Program-made: the position numbers and the translations under genes
The notes under the pieces: model-generated
Told to the model about the DNA's origin: nothing
Database searches by the model: none
What the model saw: only the letters and a program-made list of their open reading frames with translations
Assembly: GCA_039000515.1 (NCBI GenBank)
Contig: JBCFYV010000514.1
Span: 1-64,000 of the forward strand
Length of the DNA stretch: 64,000 nt
Direction of reading: 5' to 3'
Source of the DNA: Timema cristinae
Lineage: Eukaryota; Arthropoda; Insecta; Phasmatodea; Timematidae
Shown here: positions 11,804-24,897 of the stretch, one piece after another
How the letters are laid out: each line of letters starts with the position of its first letter
Position numbering within the stretch: the stretch's first letter is position 1

Positions 11804-14800
11804 TATTTTTTCTGATCCAATGATCGCGCAGAGTCCCCTTCCTAGGGATTTAACCTCTGCGCATCTACCCCCCCCGGAACGTGTTTCCAAAGGACCTAGG
11901 GGCCCCCTTTTTCGCAATTCCCCCCCCCTATTCATCTTGGGGACTTTAACGCGCATAACCTGGGGGGGGTTAATTTAAGACGCCCGCGGGGGATGGTAGG
12001 TATTCTTTTTGGGGAAAACCGGGTTTTAAATGACACCGGGGGCCCGCCACTTTTCCCCCTTTAAAAAGGGTTTCCCTCCATGTTTATTTATGTAACCCCG
12101 GGTTTTCTGCCATTTCCCTTTTTTGGGGGTTCATGGGGCCTATTTCAGCGTCACTTTCCAATTCTGCTTTCAAAAAAAACCCCCAAACAGAGGGTTACCC
12201 CAAGGGGTTTTAAAAAACCCTAATGGGTAAATTCCGCGACTCGCCTTTTTCGAACCCCTTTTTCCCCACGTCAAATTTAAGGTGGGCAATTTACTTGACA
12301 TCTACCGGCGAGGGACCATCCAAACCTCCCCAAAACCCCGGGGCCCCCCCCCTTTTCCTGGGGAAAGGAGTCCCCGGGTGGCTTTTCTAACCGCGAAAGC
12401 CCGCGTATCTTTAACGACGTCCTGCTACGGAGAATTGGAGTCTTCCGGTTCTACGTGATAGAGCTCCCTATTATTCGAGAAACAAAAGATCTTGGACAGT
12501 TTTTTTTTACCCTTAATATTTTCCCCCCAAACAAGTTTGGGGGCACATTTTTAAATAGTGTAGCAAAAAAACCATTTTAAATACCCCATATGTTAAAGGT
12601 TCACTTTTCCTCCCCTATGGAGGTCGTTAATGTTTGGGGGCGTGTTCGCCGCTATTTCTAGCACTGGAGCTACCCCAAGAGTTTTGGGGTAAACGCGATC
12701 GGGCGCCTTTTATTGATTTTGGCCAAAAACGGGGGGGGTTATAACTCCCCCTTTCTAAAGGGAATTACCTAGGCCGACCCAGGGGGAATACAACTTTGGC
12801 CCCATGATACCATTACGAAATGTTGCGCCAATGTCCCCGCTGGACGGGGGGTTTCCCTTAACCTTAAAATGGTTTTGGGGAAACTCTCAAAATTTCCCCA
12901 AATGTGGAGGCAAAACCGTTATCCCCCAAAATAAAATGGCAAGGATAAATTGAGCCAACTGTTTAGACCATAGCCTTAATAGTTTTATCAAAATTAAAAA
13001 ATGATCAATTAAAAATTTTTGTATCTAGAATCCCCAACTACATCCAATGCAAGTGGCTTTCGCTGTAACCGATCCACGGGGGGTACCTTGTTGCCTTGAG
13101 ACAGCCTCGGACGTTCTTCCTAAACAGCACCTCTTTGGGTATCTTTTTGATTGGAGAAGGTTTTCGAACCACCTGGGGGTCGGTTTTTAAAAACCCCGTT
13201 TAATTGGGGTTTCCGGGGAACCTCCCTTTTTTATTTTAATTTTTGTTAACATTCCCCGGAGGTTTTTAAAAACCCTACCGATTTTTTATTCAAAAAAAGG
13301 GGGGCCTCGGGGGAGTTCTTAACGTACGTTTTTCCTATCGCGAAATCTCGTGGGCAAAGTGCGGTCCTGTCCTTAGTCTTTTTGGGATGACTAGAATTTT
13401 TTTGCTTTCTCGAGTCTCCCCAAGTGAACGTCAAAAAAATTACTTCAACAATTTTGGGGGTGTGGCACGCAAGGGGCTTTCCTTTTCAGGGGCCCGACGA
13501 CGGGACCATTCCCCCAGTTTTTGAGGAAACAGAAACCCCAAAAATTTTTAATGAACCTGTTGTTTTAAACCCCCGGAGGCGTTAGGTTCCTGGGATTTTA
13601 TTTGATTTTAAACAAAAATGGATCCCCACATCAAAGACCGAAAGCGGGTGTATCAAGGCTTTTAATTTGCTCAAGTGGTAAGGGCCCTGGTCAAAATTAA
13701 ACTAATTCGGAGCTTTTTTTTATGGCTCGCTAGACCCTCGGGCCTTTAAAAAAGGGTAGATAGTGTCCACCAGCGGGTCGAAGGGGATGGTGCCTTTCTT
13801 ACCATCCATCTCAGCATCTTGCCGACCCGGTGACCCCCCCCTTTTTTTACCCGGGGGTTACTTTTGGCATCTTTCGTGTCAAAAATTCATTTTATGCGCA
13901 GCGTTCCATCGCCTGTGTTTTACCCCCTAACCCCTGCCCCTTTTAAAACCAAAAGGCGTAAAAAGCCTTTTTGGGTCAATGCATGGTTTCGACACTGGGG
14001 TAGCCTGCCAAGGCATCCCCAACCCCGGGTCGAGTTTTCCCCTGGAAGATACCCCTACCTCAATCCTTTTTTGATCTCCAAATTCCCCTAAAGCGACCCC
14101 CCAAACTTTGAAAAAGAGGATTTAATGAGCTCCTCTCCACTCGTTTAGAATTGAGGATCTACCTGAGGCCTAAATCGGGAGTCCCCGTGGGATGTGTTTT
14201 GTTGGGGAAGGACCAAAATTTTAAAATTTGTTCCGGGTAATCCAGTGTTTTAGGGAAAAACTTTGTTTTTTTTAAACTCTATGTTTTGTATATCATAAGT
14301 GTCACCGTTCTTTTCTCACTGCACGGATTCCATAGTGCTTGTTGCATTGCCCCACACTCAACCTGGAATCCCCCGTGCAGGTTTCACGAACCTTTTTTAA
14401 AAAATTTTATTCATTAAACACCCGGGTCCCCTTTTTTGGGGATTCCGGTCACCGGGCTTTCAGGAAATGAAGGGGTACCAGGCGGCCAAGAGGCAGCACC
14501 CCTGCCTCCTGAGGAGTCGGGGGTCATGTTTTTAACCTTAAGGGGTTATGTTCGGTGGAGTCTTACGCCCCCTGACGAGCATGGTCTCGACCCCTGCTCA
14601 GAACAAGTGGGGTCCATCAGGGCGGTGTGTCGCGATGGCCCTTCTATACAAAAAATCTAGAAGGAGGGGGTCATCGGACGAACTCCGCGTCGGGAAAATT
14701 CATTGACCCCTAGTTTTTTACTGGGGGGGTCCACCCCAGTGTGAAAATTGCGATTCCCCTTAGGTGACCACATTTTGGTGGAGTGTCCAGGTATGCCCCT

Positions 14801-15225
14801 TTCCCGGCATTAAAATTTAAAGGTGACCTTTGTTTTATTACCACAGCGCTGAAGGGTTATTTGTTTCTCCTTTTATACGCAGGAATCTTTTTAATGCACC
14901 TTTCATATTTTATTTTTCGCGGTGTGGGGTTCCCACATTAATGGAATCCCCCCATAATATATTTTTTTTTGGGTTTTTTTATTGGGGTGATCCCCCTTTG
15001 GTTTTTTTTATTTTACGGGGTTTTTCCAAATGGTATTTTATTTTTTTTTTTAAATATTTTTTAAATTCTTTTTAATTACGTTTTTTATATTTTGATTCCC
15101 TGTTTTCCTGGGGGGAATTTTTATATGTCTCCCCCCCTGGGGTTTTTTATATTTTTTTTAATATCTTAAAGGGCCCCAATTACCTCAATGTGTCGGGGGG
15201 CCTTTTTAAACCTTATTAATTTGTA
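11804..15225 (+). mobile_element. LINE copy 1, 3' half
   Basis: The sequence resumes inside ORF2 immediately after copy 2's A-rich 3' tail, with a degraded version of 'ctgatctccaagtgattgct'. It then runs through ORF2 and the 3' UTR to the family 3' end ('acctcaatgtgtcggggggc' followed by an A/T-rich tail). The start point matches, within a few bases, the position where copy 1's 5' half stops near 5822. An independent 5'-truncated insertion is the alternative. The coincidence of the two breakpoints favours a single split element. Confidence 0.7.
11820..14890 (+). pseudogene. LINE ORF2, C-terminal part of endonuclease to tail, copy 1
   Basis: This holds the remainder of ORF2 after the copy 2 insertion. 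An endonuclease GDFNAHN-like word is readable near 11937, and the SDHFPI region is near 12160. A 'FLFDWRRFSNHL'-like equivalent of the RT FDLEKAYD block is near 13145, and the FVDD area is near 13390. An 'ECPGMPLSRH'-like zinc tail is near 14785. The RNase H loop equivalent to 'GNEMADQ' reads 'GLSGNEGVPG' near 14455. Frames break every 100-200 bases, mostly in homopolymers, so no functional protein can be read. Confidence 0.6.
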
Positions 15226-18200
15226 ATAATTTACAAAAAAAGATTCACCATAAACAAAACCCAATCTTCATCAAAAATACCCTCTTTTTTTTCATAGCTT
15301 TTTTTCCCCAAAAATTTGGGGGTTGAAAACCCTAACCCCGGACTCTTCCCCCTTTTGCCCACAGCAAGAATATTTTTATTGCCCATGGTGTGTTTTCCTT
15401 GCATATTTTTTGATGGTCAATTTTTCCAAAAAATGTAAAATTACTCGCATGGCAATTTATTCTTTCCCCTAGTATTGGACACCTTTAAATTGCTTGTATA
15501 TAGGGGCGAACTTTAATATTTTTACTCAATTTTTAATCTTTTTAAAAATTTTCACCAAATAAGTTTTTTGCTAATTTATGAAACTCCCGCCTATTATCAA
15601 AAACATATTCATTTCAAAGTTTCTCAAAAATGTATCATTTGAGGAAACTTGAGTGTTCCAAAAAAAAAATGAATCAAAGTAGCTATTTCACAGATTTTTT
15701 GGTTTGGATTTTTTTTTTTCGACGTAATGCGGAAGGGGTTTTTTTTCTGCCAACACCAGATAGGCCCGGGTTGTTTTTTCGGGAAAAAAGCAAGGGGAAA
15801 GATTTCAGTGTCCTCAGAATCATTATTTTTATAATCCCCAACTCAATCAAAACAAAAGGGGCCTATCCGCCTTGTACTTTCTTTTGTGAATATCATAGTA
15901 TCACGTCAGTTGGTACTTTTTTCAAAACAAAAAAAAATTCAGTTGTTTTTCTCCCACTCGCCCATCAGAGTCTGAACAGCAAAAAGTCCAACCTTTCATT
16001 TATCCTGCAGCATCTGTTTTTTTTCCCTTTCCCCCCAAAATCCCTCATGTCTGGTTTGGGAAAAAAAACCCCCCTCTTGATCATTGTCATTTTCATCCTA
16101 GAAATCCGGAGTCTAAATAGTCCCGGTCAAAAAACATTGCCCCCTTTAAAATTTTACAACAACGAAAAATTTAAAGGGGACGTAAGGGATACACTCTAAG
16201 AAATTGAAAAGTCCCCTTGATCCCGTGTGTGCAAAATTTTTTTCAAGAAAGGGCGCAAAAAGTTTTTTTTTAAATTTTTTTTTACCAAACAGTTGTTTTT
16301 TTATAAAAAAGTTAGACTAAAATTTAGATCAGGAATTTTCTAAATTTTTTTACTTTTTTCTTAAGATTTACCATTTCTGAGAAAAACCATTCAAAGTTAG
16401 CTGGAGCTGTTTCTCCTAATATGCACCTTTTTCCACGCCAAAAGGGTGTACAGGCCGTTTTTTAAAAAACGTGGTTTCTCCGGTAGCATACCCCCCGTCT
16501 GTTGTATGGAAAAAAATCTTATTGGCTTTTTTTCTTCCTCTGATCCTCCTAGTCGATGAAATTGTTCGCTTAATTGGTATCTTTTTCTTTTAAATTCAGT
16601 TTTTTTTGTAGTCATAATTTTTATCGTAAAGATATAAATGAAGGGCGGGTTTTTCTGTGATAAAAACCTTTCACAATTTTTTAATTTAATCGCAGCTAAC
16701 ATTTTTTTACAAGTTTAATTTTTTTTAAAAAACTTTTTTTAATTTCTAATGTAATCTACGTCACACTATTTTAATTTTTGAAATTTTTTTTCCAGGCGAG
16801 ATTCAATGCTCATCCGGGAGCCACTTTCCCCCAGGGGGGGGTTTTAAAAAAGAAACTACAATCATGATGTAGCTATTTTACAGCGACTAAATCATTTAAA
16901 AAACCCTATAGGTGGTAATTTTTTTAAAATTTCATCAGAACAGACTGACTATTTTCAAAACAATTTTTTGAAAAAAGTTTAAAAAACCCTACAAATTTTA
17001 CCCCAAAATTTTCTGACCGTTTATTTTATATTCTTTTTTTTTGCTTCTCCCCCCAAAAGAAGAATGTTTTTTAAAACAAAAATCTGTTCACTTACGGTGC
17101 TGGGGAGAGGAGGATTATTTTCGAGTACTTTTTCCTTCTTTTGTTTTTTACTGCACAATAGTGCTTCTCCAGTGTTTTTTTTTCCGACATTGCCTTTAAA
17201 AGGGCCCTGTTTTTTTGGTTTTTTGGGGATCGGGGAATTCATCACCCTTTCAGCTTTTTCTCAATCTTTTTTCATGCCACGACATCAAAAAATTATTTAA
17301 AGGGAAAAGGAAATTTTTACAAATTACAAGTCCCGACATTTTTAAAAATGAATACAGCACAAACTTTAAAAAAATAGTTTAGCAAAACCAGGGGTGTTTT
17401 CACTACGAGGGAACATTAAATAAAAGTATTTTTTGGGGCCCTTGAAAAAGGAGAGATATCAGTATACCCAGAAAATTAACAGCAGACAGATGTTGCTCAA
17501 GTAAATTTTACTCAATTAAAAGAGGATTATTTAAAAAACTTCCAGTTTTTCTCTTATAAATGTATTAGTACGCAAACTTAAGATTTTACTATATTACGCG
17601 TCAAATTATTTCATAAACGTAAAATGCAGATTATGGAGAATACGCTCCGCTAATTTTGAATGGCTTTTTCCAAAAAGGGGAAAATTTTGAAAAAAAAAAG
17701 GAAATTTTAGTAGAAAACCTATCTAAAATTTTTGTCTGAGCTATTTTTATCGTAAAATAAGGGTTTTTTGGCCCAAAAAAAAAAAACATTTTTTGCGACC
17801 TTTTCCTTGAATTAAAAAAAAAGCGCCGGATCAATGGGGGTTTTTAAAGGATTTTTGAGGGTACCCTTACGTGCCTGTAAATTTTTTACTTTTTGTGAAT
17901 TTTGCAAGGGGACCCCTTTTTTTGGGGGTATTTTGCCGGGGTATAGCCCAATCCTCGACTTTTTAAAAATTGGGGGCAGAATTACCTGTTGGATTCTTTT
18001 ATATCTTTTGCATAAAATTTGATTAGATGAGATTTAGCTTCATTTTAGACAAAAAACTTATGAACTTTTTAAAAAATATTTGGCAAGTGAGAACAAAAAT
18101 TATGTTTTAAAAAACCTTTAAAAGTTTAACAAGTTTGGGAATTTAAGGCTTTTCTTTCCTGATGGTACAAATGTGACTAAACTTTAAAAACGATAACATA

Positions 18201-18292
18201 AAAAAAAATGTTAATTCTCAAATTTTTTTTCAAAAAAACCCCAAATTTTTGCCTTACAATCTTTTTAGAAATAAAAAAGCATTTAAAAGAAA
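15226..18292. other. AT-rich stretch with no recognised gene
   Basis: This lies between the copy 1 3' end and the copy 3 5' end. It is AT-rich with many A and T runs. The longest open frame, 189 codons from 15630 on the plus strand, is Phe/Lys-rich and follows the base composition. It has no motif I recognise. I saw no LINE similarity, tRNA or inverted repeat here. Confidence 0.5.
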
Positions 18293-19220
18293 ATTCCCCC
18301 CGCGGGAGGGGGGTTTTAAAATCCCGCATAACCCCGCTTTCGTAAGAAGCGACTAAAAGGGGGGGTTCTTGCAGACGTACCTCGTGTGGGCAAACCTATC
18401 CCCCTACTTCCCCTTTACATCATTTTTTTCTTCCTTCACTTTCCCCCTTTTTTTTACTCTTCCCCCCCTTTGTTTTTTCTTTCTTACCTTTTTCTCCTTT
18501 ACCCCCCCCGTTTATCCTGCACAGGGCCTTTGGGCCCTTTTTGACGACCTTGAAATAACCCGGTTTTTTCTCTTTTTTATTGGATCCCCTGCCTTGAGCT
18601 CCTAAATGAAAGTGCCCGGGTTTCAATAAATTGTAGAAGGGCTTAGGGATGACAATAACCGTACCCTACTTGGGAAAAGATCGGTTTGCGTTCATGAGGG
18701 CCCGGACGTAAAATTTGGGCACTTTCCTACCCCACTGCTGCAAACACCTCTGTCCGGCGATGCTCTATGCGAAGGTTGTCATGTCTAGCGCCCGTAAAGA
18801 CCCTCTTGTCAAGCAGTTAACGGGGCCAATTTTGTAGTACAATTTGGATCCCCCTGGGTCTACGATCCGAGTACGGTGGGTAGCCCCCCAATTACGGCAT
18901 GCCAAATTTTTTTTGTCGCCGCTGCATCGACCCCCAAAAACCCTGCGGCAACTCAACCCCGGGCCCCTCACAGGCCGTAATTTGAAAAAAAGGGGGGAAA
19001 AAGGTAAGGCCGTCCGCCCTCGAGGGAAAAAGGTCCAGGATTTGGTGAGCCCCACCCCGCTTTCGGTAAATTCTCAGCAAGGAAAACAAATCTAAGCGAT
19101 AAGCCCTTTATCCTCGAATAATGATAAAGGGGGTGTAGCACATCGGACGTATCAAAAAAAAAACTGCGTGATGGCACGAAATTTGATACAGACAACACTG
19201 ACATCCAGTCCTAAAGAGAA

Positions 19221-20395
19221 ATGCAACCCTCGAATACCGTGAGCAATACGTCTCATATACCTGAAGGGGAACCTCACTGGTTCCTCAATGTTTGCAAGGG
19301 GGGTCACTTGCTTATCCTCGACTGCGTAAAGCTTTGGGAAAATCTGTGAGGAGCTTTCTCCTCAACACGTCTCTAATTGTACCGTTTTTGGCACCAAAAA
19401 GAACGGACAAATAAAAAACTGACACGAAATTCAACTTTTCGACCCTACCCTTCCAAAGGAGTCCGAGCAGGCTTCCACGTGCTAAATGGTTGGCCGTATG
19501 CCCCCTAATCCTGCGCTTTTTTTCAGGTCGGGAAAATTGGGCATACAAACCCTGCGAGCCGTGGTAAGCCGCCCTTAAACGATTGTGGACAAGGGGCTCA
19601 CGAAACACCATGTGAGTCTCCAAATTCTGCAAAAACCCTGAGGGGGTCCACACTCTGCCGGGTCTCGGCCTGTCGAAATGGAGTAGAAAAAAGTCCTGGA
19701 GATTCAATCCGAAAAAAGATCTCATATGCCGGCAGGGCAAGGAATCGCATCTAGCCCAGGCTCGTTTTCCCAACATCATACAGCAGATATCAGCCAAACT
19801 TTAAACTGCCCCAATTGCCATTGCGCATTAATCTCCTAAGACGTCATCACGACTTGCCATTGGCTCTGCTCGAACATCCGTATTGAAAACGCGCCCCCAA
19901 AGGGTCGCGAAATTCGATAGGGCACAACTGCCACCTAAGTCGTCTCCCCACCGTCCACCCGGGAGGCTTCCTGGGGGAACCCCTCCCGACCCTCCTGGGG
20001 AACCCCCCCGAGCCTTGCGGGAAAAACCCCCGAGCCCTCCGCGGGAAACCCCCCCGAGCCCTCCCCCGGGAAAAACCCCGACCCCCCCTGGGGGAATTAA
20101 ATTACGTGCGGCCACGTTGAGTCGTTTCTTTCCCCTCGCCTCTGGGCCACCAGACCCCGGGGATATGCGAAACAGGTGGGGGCCGTAAAGGCAGCCACTG
20201 TGCCTTGAAAAAGGACCACGAGGGGACCGCAAAAAAATAAATAATATAAAGAAAGCGTCAAGGGCCCTTTTAACAAACCCTTTTCGCGAAAGGATCCGTC
20301 TACCCACCCTCTCAAAATAAAGCGAACCCTCTCCTAAGCGGGAGGTCAGAGAGACGGGAAAGGCAAGAGGACCTAAAAAGCCCTCAACCATTTTA
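19221..20395 (+). pseudogene. LINE ORF1 (Gag-like), copy 3
   Basis: The start ATG proposed at 19221 precedes the conserved opening 'SNTVEQYV'-like words found also in copy 6. The protein would carry CCHC knuckles, seen around 19500-19650 on the plus strand in mixed frames. A Pro/Gly-rich minisatellite (about 19960-20095) and a basic tail follow. The C-terminal part is open for about 100 codons (19883-20188), which includes the Pro-rich repeat. The rest is frameshifted. By analogy with Jockey/I-superfamily elements this is the RNA-binding protein of the element RNP. Confidence 0.6.
19960..20095 (+). repeat. GC-rich minisatellite inside ORF1, copy 3
   Basis: About six imperfect units based on CCCCGAGCCCTCCGCGGGAAAC lie in tandem. 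This is the equivalent of the longer block in copy 2 and would encode Pro-Glu-Pro-rich repeats. Unit number differs from the other copies. Confidence 0.65.
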
Positions 20396-20439
20396 TTATT
20401 AAGGGGTAGGGGACATGGATTCGAGGATAACTAAATATT

Positions 20440-23400
20440 ATATAAATAATTATGACTTACACAAAAGGGAAATTTTAGGGTTTCTATGCTCGTAAAAGAA
20501 ATTAAACAACAAATTTCTTCCCCTATCCTTTCCCTCTTTTTGCAGGGGAACCCACTTCCGCAAAAATACAACCCGATCCTTTTGTTGGTAGATGTGTATC
20601 GTAACGACAACCTTTCTTTGATCGGGGTAGCGGGGGTGGGGTATTTTCGCACGAACAATATATCACACAAAAATAAAATCGTTCTGATCTCCAAGTGATT
20701 GCTGTCAGAGCTCCCTTCCTTGGAGTAACCGAAAGCTGCATTTTCCTCCCACCAGGGGAACGTGTTTCCAAGAGGACTCCCAAGGCCCCTTTTTAAAAAC
20801 TTCCCGCCCCTATATCTCTTGGGGGGGCTTTTAAAGCGCATAACCTGGTGGGGGCCAATATTACGGGCGCACGTGGAGATGTAGAGGATAATCTTGTCTC
20901 GGAAAAAACCCGGTGTTTTAAAGAACACCGGACCCCAAACACTTTTCTACCTTTAATGGTATCCTCTGCCACGACTAACATTTTTGTAGCCCCCGGATCG
21001 CTGCCCACTTCCTTTGGGAGGTCCACTCGGACCTATGTGGCAGTGATCATTATCCCATTCTGCTCTCAACACTTGAAGATCCCCCAGTAAAACACGGATA
21101 CCCAATGGGTCAAAACGTCTGACGGGGTAGATTCCGCGAGCTCGCTGTATTTGGGGATCCTAACTCCCACGTCGAATTAACGCCGCATTTTCCCTTTGAC
21201 GTCATCGGCGCGAGGGGATCCATCCCCCAAATCCACGCCAAACCCGCGGCCCAAACCCTCCATTCCTGGGAAAGAGGGGGTGCCGGGGGCTAATTCTAAC
21301 CTTTGAAGGCCCTACGTCTTTTTCACCGACGTCCTAAATCTGGGGAATCTGGATCATTCAGATTTACGTGCTCGACTCGCCGTGTCATTGTGAAAGTAAA
21401 AAGTCTTGGGGAAAATTTATTTCACCCTTACAATAAAACCCCCCCCACAACTAAGGTTTGGATAAATTTCCCTAAATACGTAATAACAACAATTCCAAAA
21501 ACAATATACCTGCCCCATGCTAAAAGGTTCACTTTTCCCTCCCCTGTGGAAAGGGCGAAAGTATTGGCCCAGTGTTCGCTGCTATTTTACACGCGACTAC
21601 ACTAACGATTTTGCAGGTCATAAGAGAAATATCGAGCGCCCTCTGTTTTTACTTTTGGGCCCAAATCGGGGGAGATTAAAACTCCCCCCTAAACCCAAAA
21701 AAAAACTGACCTAAAGCCCCTTTCCCCGGCCGACAGCACAGCCTCTGGTCCAGACGACATTTATTAAAGAGATGTTTCGTCAGCGCCCCCTGCCGGACAA
21801 ACATTTCTTTTAGACCTCTATAATAGTTTTTGGGAATCCATCATTCCCCCTCACTATGGAGGCAAGCAACCTTATACCTATATAAAAAATGGCAAAGATA
21901 AATAGACCCCACAGCTATAGACCGATAGTTTTTAAACAGTTTTTGTTAAAATATTGGAAAAAAATAATTAAAAAGCAAACTATATGGTATTAAAAACCCC
22001 GAAAATCTGCTACTAATATTGAATGGGGTTTTCGCCGAACCGATCCAGGTAAATCCCCTTTTTTCTGTCTAGAGACGGCAAATTCGGGACGTTTTTTCTC
22101 CATAAGCAGCATCTTTTTGTTTGTCTCTTCGATCTGGAGAAACGACGAACCCCCTGGCGGTACGAAATTTTTGAAACGCTTTTTAACTGGGGTTTCAAAG
22201 GAAAACCCTTCCTTCTTTTATATCAATTTTTATGTCGGATAGACATTTTTCCGGGTAAGTGAATAACACCTATCCCTGATTTTATTAAAGAAAATGGGGT
22301 GCCCAGGGTATATTCTGACGTACTTTTTCCCGCTATCGGATAAAAGTATGTGGACAACCTGCGCTCACCTTTCGTTCATGCCTTTTTGTGTACTACGAAA
22401 TTTTATTGCATTTCACAAGTCTCCAGGGGGCTGAACGACAGAAACAGCTCTCTGTCAACAATCTTAAAATCGTTGCATCGCGCAAGGGGCTTCGCCCCTC
22501 TGCAGCCAGACGACGGTTATAAACTTTCATAGAATAGAGAAAAACCCACCCCCAAAAATTTAATGAACTTTTTTTACCTGTCTCCGACCGAAGGGTTTCC
22601 CTGGACTTTTTTTTCGATTTTTAAACTAACTTGGATCCCCCACATCAAAGATTTTAAAAAGCGAGGTGTGTCAAGCATTGAATTTTGCTCAAAGGGGTTT
22701 AGCGGCCGGTCCTGGGGCTTATGGGGAAAACCTTGAGGGCCCTGTAATGCCCTTTGGCAGATCTAAACTAGATTATGGGAGCTTTGTTATTGCTCGCTAG
22801 CCCCCCGGCGTTAAAGATGAAAGATATGTCCACCATCGGCTTTTCGACTAGCAAACTATTGCCTTTCGTACCATCCAGTCGCAGCATCTTCCCGGGGCCG
22901 GTGAGCCCGCCTCTATTTACCGGCGGTCCTACTTCGCTCTTACGTTCGAAACTTCATTGCATGGCGCACATTTTGCCTTCGTCCTGTGTTTTCATCCCCC
23001 TAACCGTGGGCTTGTATGAAACCAAATGGCGTAGTGCAAAGGGCCGGTTTTGGGGTCAGGATGCTATCCGTTCTCGACAAAGTTTGGGAAAAGTTTTGCC
23101 AAGGCTAACCCCACATCCCTAGGACGAGTTTTTCCCCCCGGAAGATACGTTTCCCCCAATGCATTTTGATCTTGCCAAGTTTTCCCCAAAAACGACCACC
23201 CCAAACTTGTATATGGAGGACCTTTAATGAGCTTTCCCTCCCCCCCCTTCACGGGGTTCGAGCCAATCTACACGACGGCTCTAAATCTGGACCCCGTGGG
23301 ATTGCTTTGTTGGGGAAGGTCCAATTTTAAAATTTTTTTCCTAAAGAAACAGTTTTTTTTGTTGAATTAAATTGCCATTTTTAAATCTTTGTGTTTTGTT

Positions 23401-24080
23401 TACCGAGTAGTCACCGTTCTGTCCCCCACTGCACGGGGAAATTCCATGGGGTGCTCTGTTGGGATTGTCCCCCCCCCCCCCTCCTACCCCCTGGAAATTT
23501 CCCCCCGTCAGATGATACAGACAAATTTTAAAAATTGAAATTTATTAATCATCCGCTCGCCTTTTTCTGATTTTCCCGGGCCCTGGTCTTCAGGAAAGAA
23601 TGCGGACCAGGCAGGCAGAGGGGAACATCTGCCCCGGAGGAGTCTGGGTGGGCAAATTTTTAGATCAAAGGGTTTTTGTTCGCGTGGAGGGCTTTCGCAC
23701 CTGGCACAAGTGGGTCCCGACCCCGCCAGAACAAGCGCGGGCCCCTCAGGGCGGTGGGTTTGCGATGGCCCTCTTCTATACAAAGTCTAGAAAGAGGGGG
23801 TCACGGACGAGACTCCGGGGCCGGGCATACATTTTTAACCCACGGGGGTTTTTACTCAGAGGGGGCCAAACCCCCATGTGGATTTTGGGGATGCCCCCTT
23901 AGGTGCACCACAAATTGGTTTGGGGTGTCGCAATATCCCCTAAATTTGCCTTTCCCTTTATTTTAAAATTTTTCCTTTGTTTTTATTACGCGACAGCGCT
24001 GAAAGAGTATGTTTACTCCATTTTTACCAGGCGAATCTTTTTAGTACCTTTTGAGTCACTTTATAAATGCCATAGGGAAA
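20440..24080 (+). pseudogene. LINE ORF2 (EN-RT-RNase H), copy 3
   Basis: An endonuclease is followed from about 20485, with a degraded GDFNAHN word near 20820 and an SDHFPI-like region near 21045. The RT is marked by a 'YRPI' word near 21917, an FFDLEKRR-like block near 22125 and the FVDD equivalent near 22383. The C-terminal part of RT includes a 'KLHCMAHILPSSCVF' block (about 22955-22995) shared with copies 4 and 6. The RNase H region is about 23240-23650. A 'HKWVPTPPEQARAPQGG' tail block (near 23705) and a degraded zinc tail (about 23875-23950) follow. It is broken by many frameshifts and is not functional as read. Confidence 0.65.
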
Positions 24081-24439
24081 TTTACTCATTTTTTAAAGAC
24101 CCTTTTTAACATTAGTATATTTTAAGTGTTTGTCTGTCTTTTAATCCATTTTAAAAAACTTTAATAAAATATTATTTAAAAACTTAGTTTTGCCCTTTTT
24201 AACTAATATTTTGTTTTTAATATTTTTTTTTTTTTTTCTTAAATATAAAACCCTGTGGGTTTTTTAGCGGGTGTTTCCCCAAATTTGTACTTGAGCTTTT
24301 GACACTCCTATGGATTCTCAGGTGGTGAAAAATTTACTCCCCATGGGGATTTTTTATTTTTTAAATATATTTCAAGCCCTAATGACCTCGATGTGTCGAG
24401 GGCCCCTTTCCAAACCACAATAAAATATTAAAAAAAGTT

Positions 24440-24897
24440 TGTGAGGAAATTGCTAGTTTTACGCCCGGGAACCCTCAAAAACCCAAACCCCGTCTTTTCC
24501 CCCAAGGAGGGTACCGGTTGTCATCCCAAAGGGCCCTTCTCCCAAAGATTTTTAAAAACCCGGGCGCCTTTCACTCGGGAAACCAAGGCAGTGGTATCCA
24601 ATTTTAACCAAGAAACCGTGTTAGATGCCAAGGGTTTCGTCAACAGGGGGGCAAAGGCCTCTGTCCCAGATTTACGCAGGGAAGGGAAAAAGAAGGAAGA
24701 AGTGTAATGAAAGAGAAGGGTTGAAGAAGGAAGAAAGAAAGAGAATGAAAAAAAGGAAAAAAAGCAGTGAAAGGAAAGAGTAGGAAAAGGGGTCCTGCCA
24801 GTAAATCCTGCACAATGCTCCCCTTTTGGGCGCCTCTTACGACAAGCAGGGTACTGCGGGACTATTCAAACCCCGCCCGCAGGGGTTTTTTTTTTTT
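24440..24897 (-). mobile_element. LINE 5'-end fragment, minus strand
   Basis: The reverse complement matches the first roughly 450 bases of the LINE family. It has the 5' terminal CCCCTGCGGGCGGGG, TCCCGCAG and CTTGTCGTAAGAGGCG motifs near 24820-24897, the pyrimidine tract (purine-rich on this strand, about 24670-24790), and 5' UTR words down to the equivalent of 'cgtaaaatttgggc'. It breaks off there, a few bases after the 3' end of copy 3. LINE insertions normally lose their 5' end. A 5' end without its body therefore points to a later rearrangement or an assembly join. Confidence 0.7.

Larger units (their letters stand above)
18293..24433 (+). mobile_element. LINE copy 3, full length
   Basis: This is the most complete uninterrupted copy, about 6.1 kb. 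It begins 'ccccgcgggagggggg', then TCCCGC and a CGTAAGAAGCGACTAAAAGG hairpin. A pyrimidine tract (about 18415-18515), 5' UTR, ORF1, ORF2 and a 3' UTR of roughly 350 bases follow. The 3' end reads 'aatgacctcgatgtgtcgag' followed by CACAATAAAATATT. It passes without a break through the ORF2 position where copy 1 is split, so it is a good reference for the family's order. Its 5' flank is AT-rich DNA. Its 3' flank passes within a few bases into a minus-strand LINE fragment. I could not identify a convincing target-site duplication. Confidence 0.8.

Noticed and set aside
15630..16199. 189-codon plus-strand frame in AT-rich DNA
   Set aside because: Phe/Lys/Ile-rich composition follows the A and T runs. 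There is no motif and no conserved counterpart, so it was not called as a gene.
19312..20391. Minus-strand frames of 161 and 187 codons opposite ORF1 of copy 3
   Set aside because: They lie antisense to the plus-strand LINE ORF1, whose conserved blocks explain the sequence. They are shadow frames.
20431..20928. Minus-strand frame of 165 codons opposite the start of ORF2 in copy 3
   Set aside because: The plus strand carries the conserved endonuclease opening shared with copies 4 and 6. The minus frame is a shadow.
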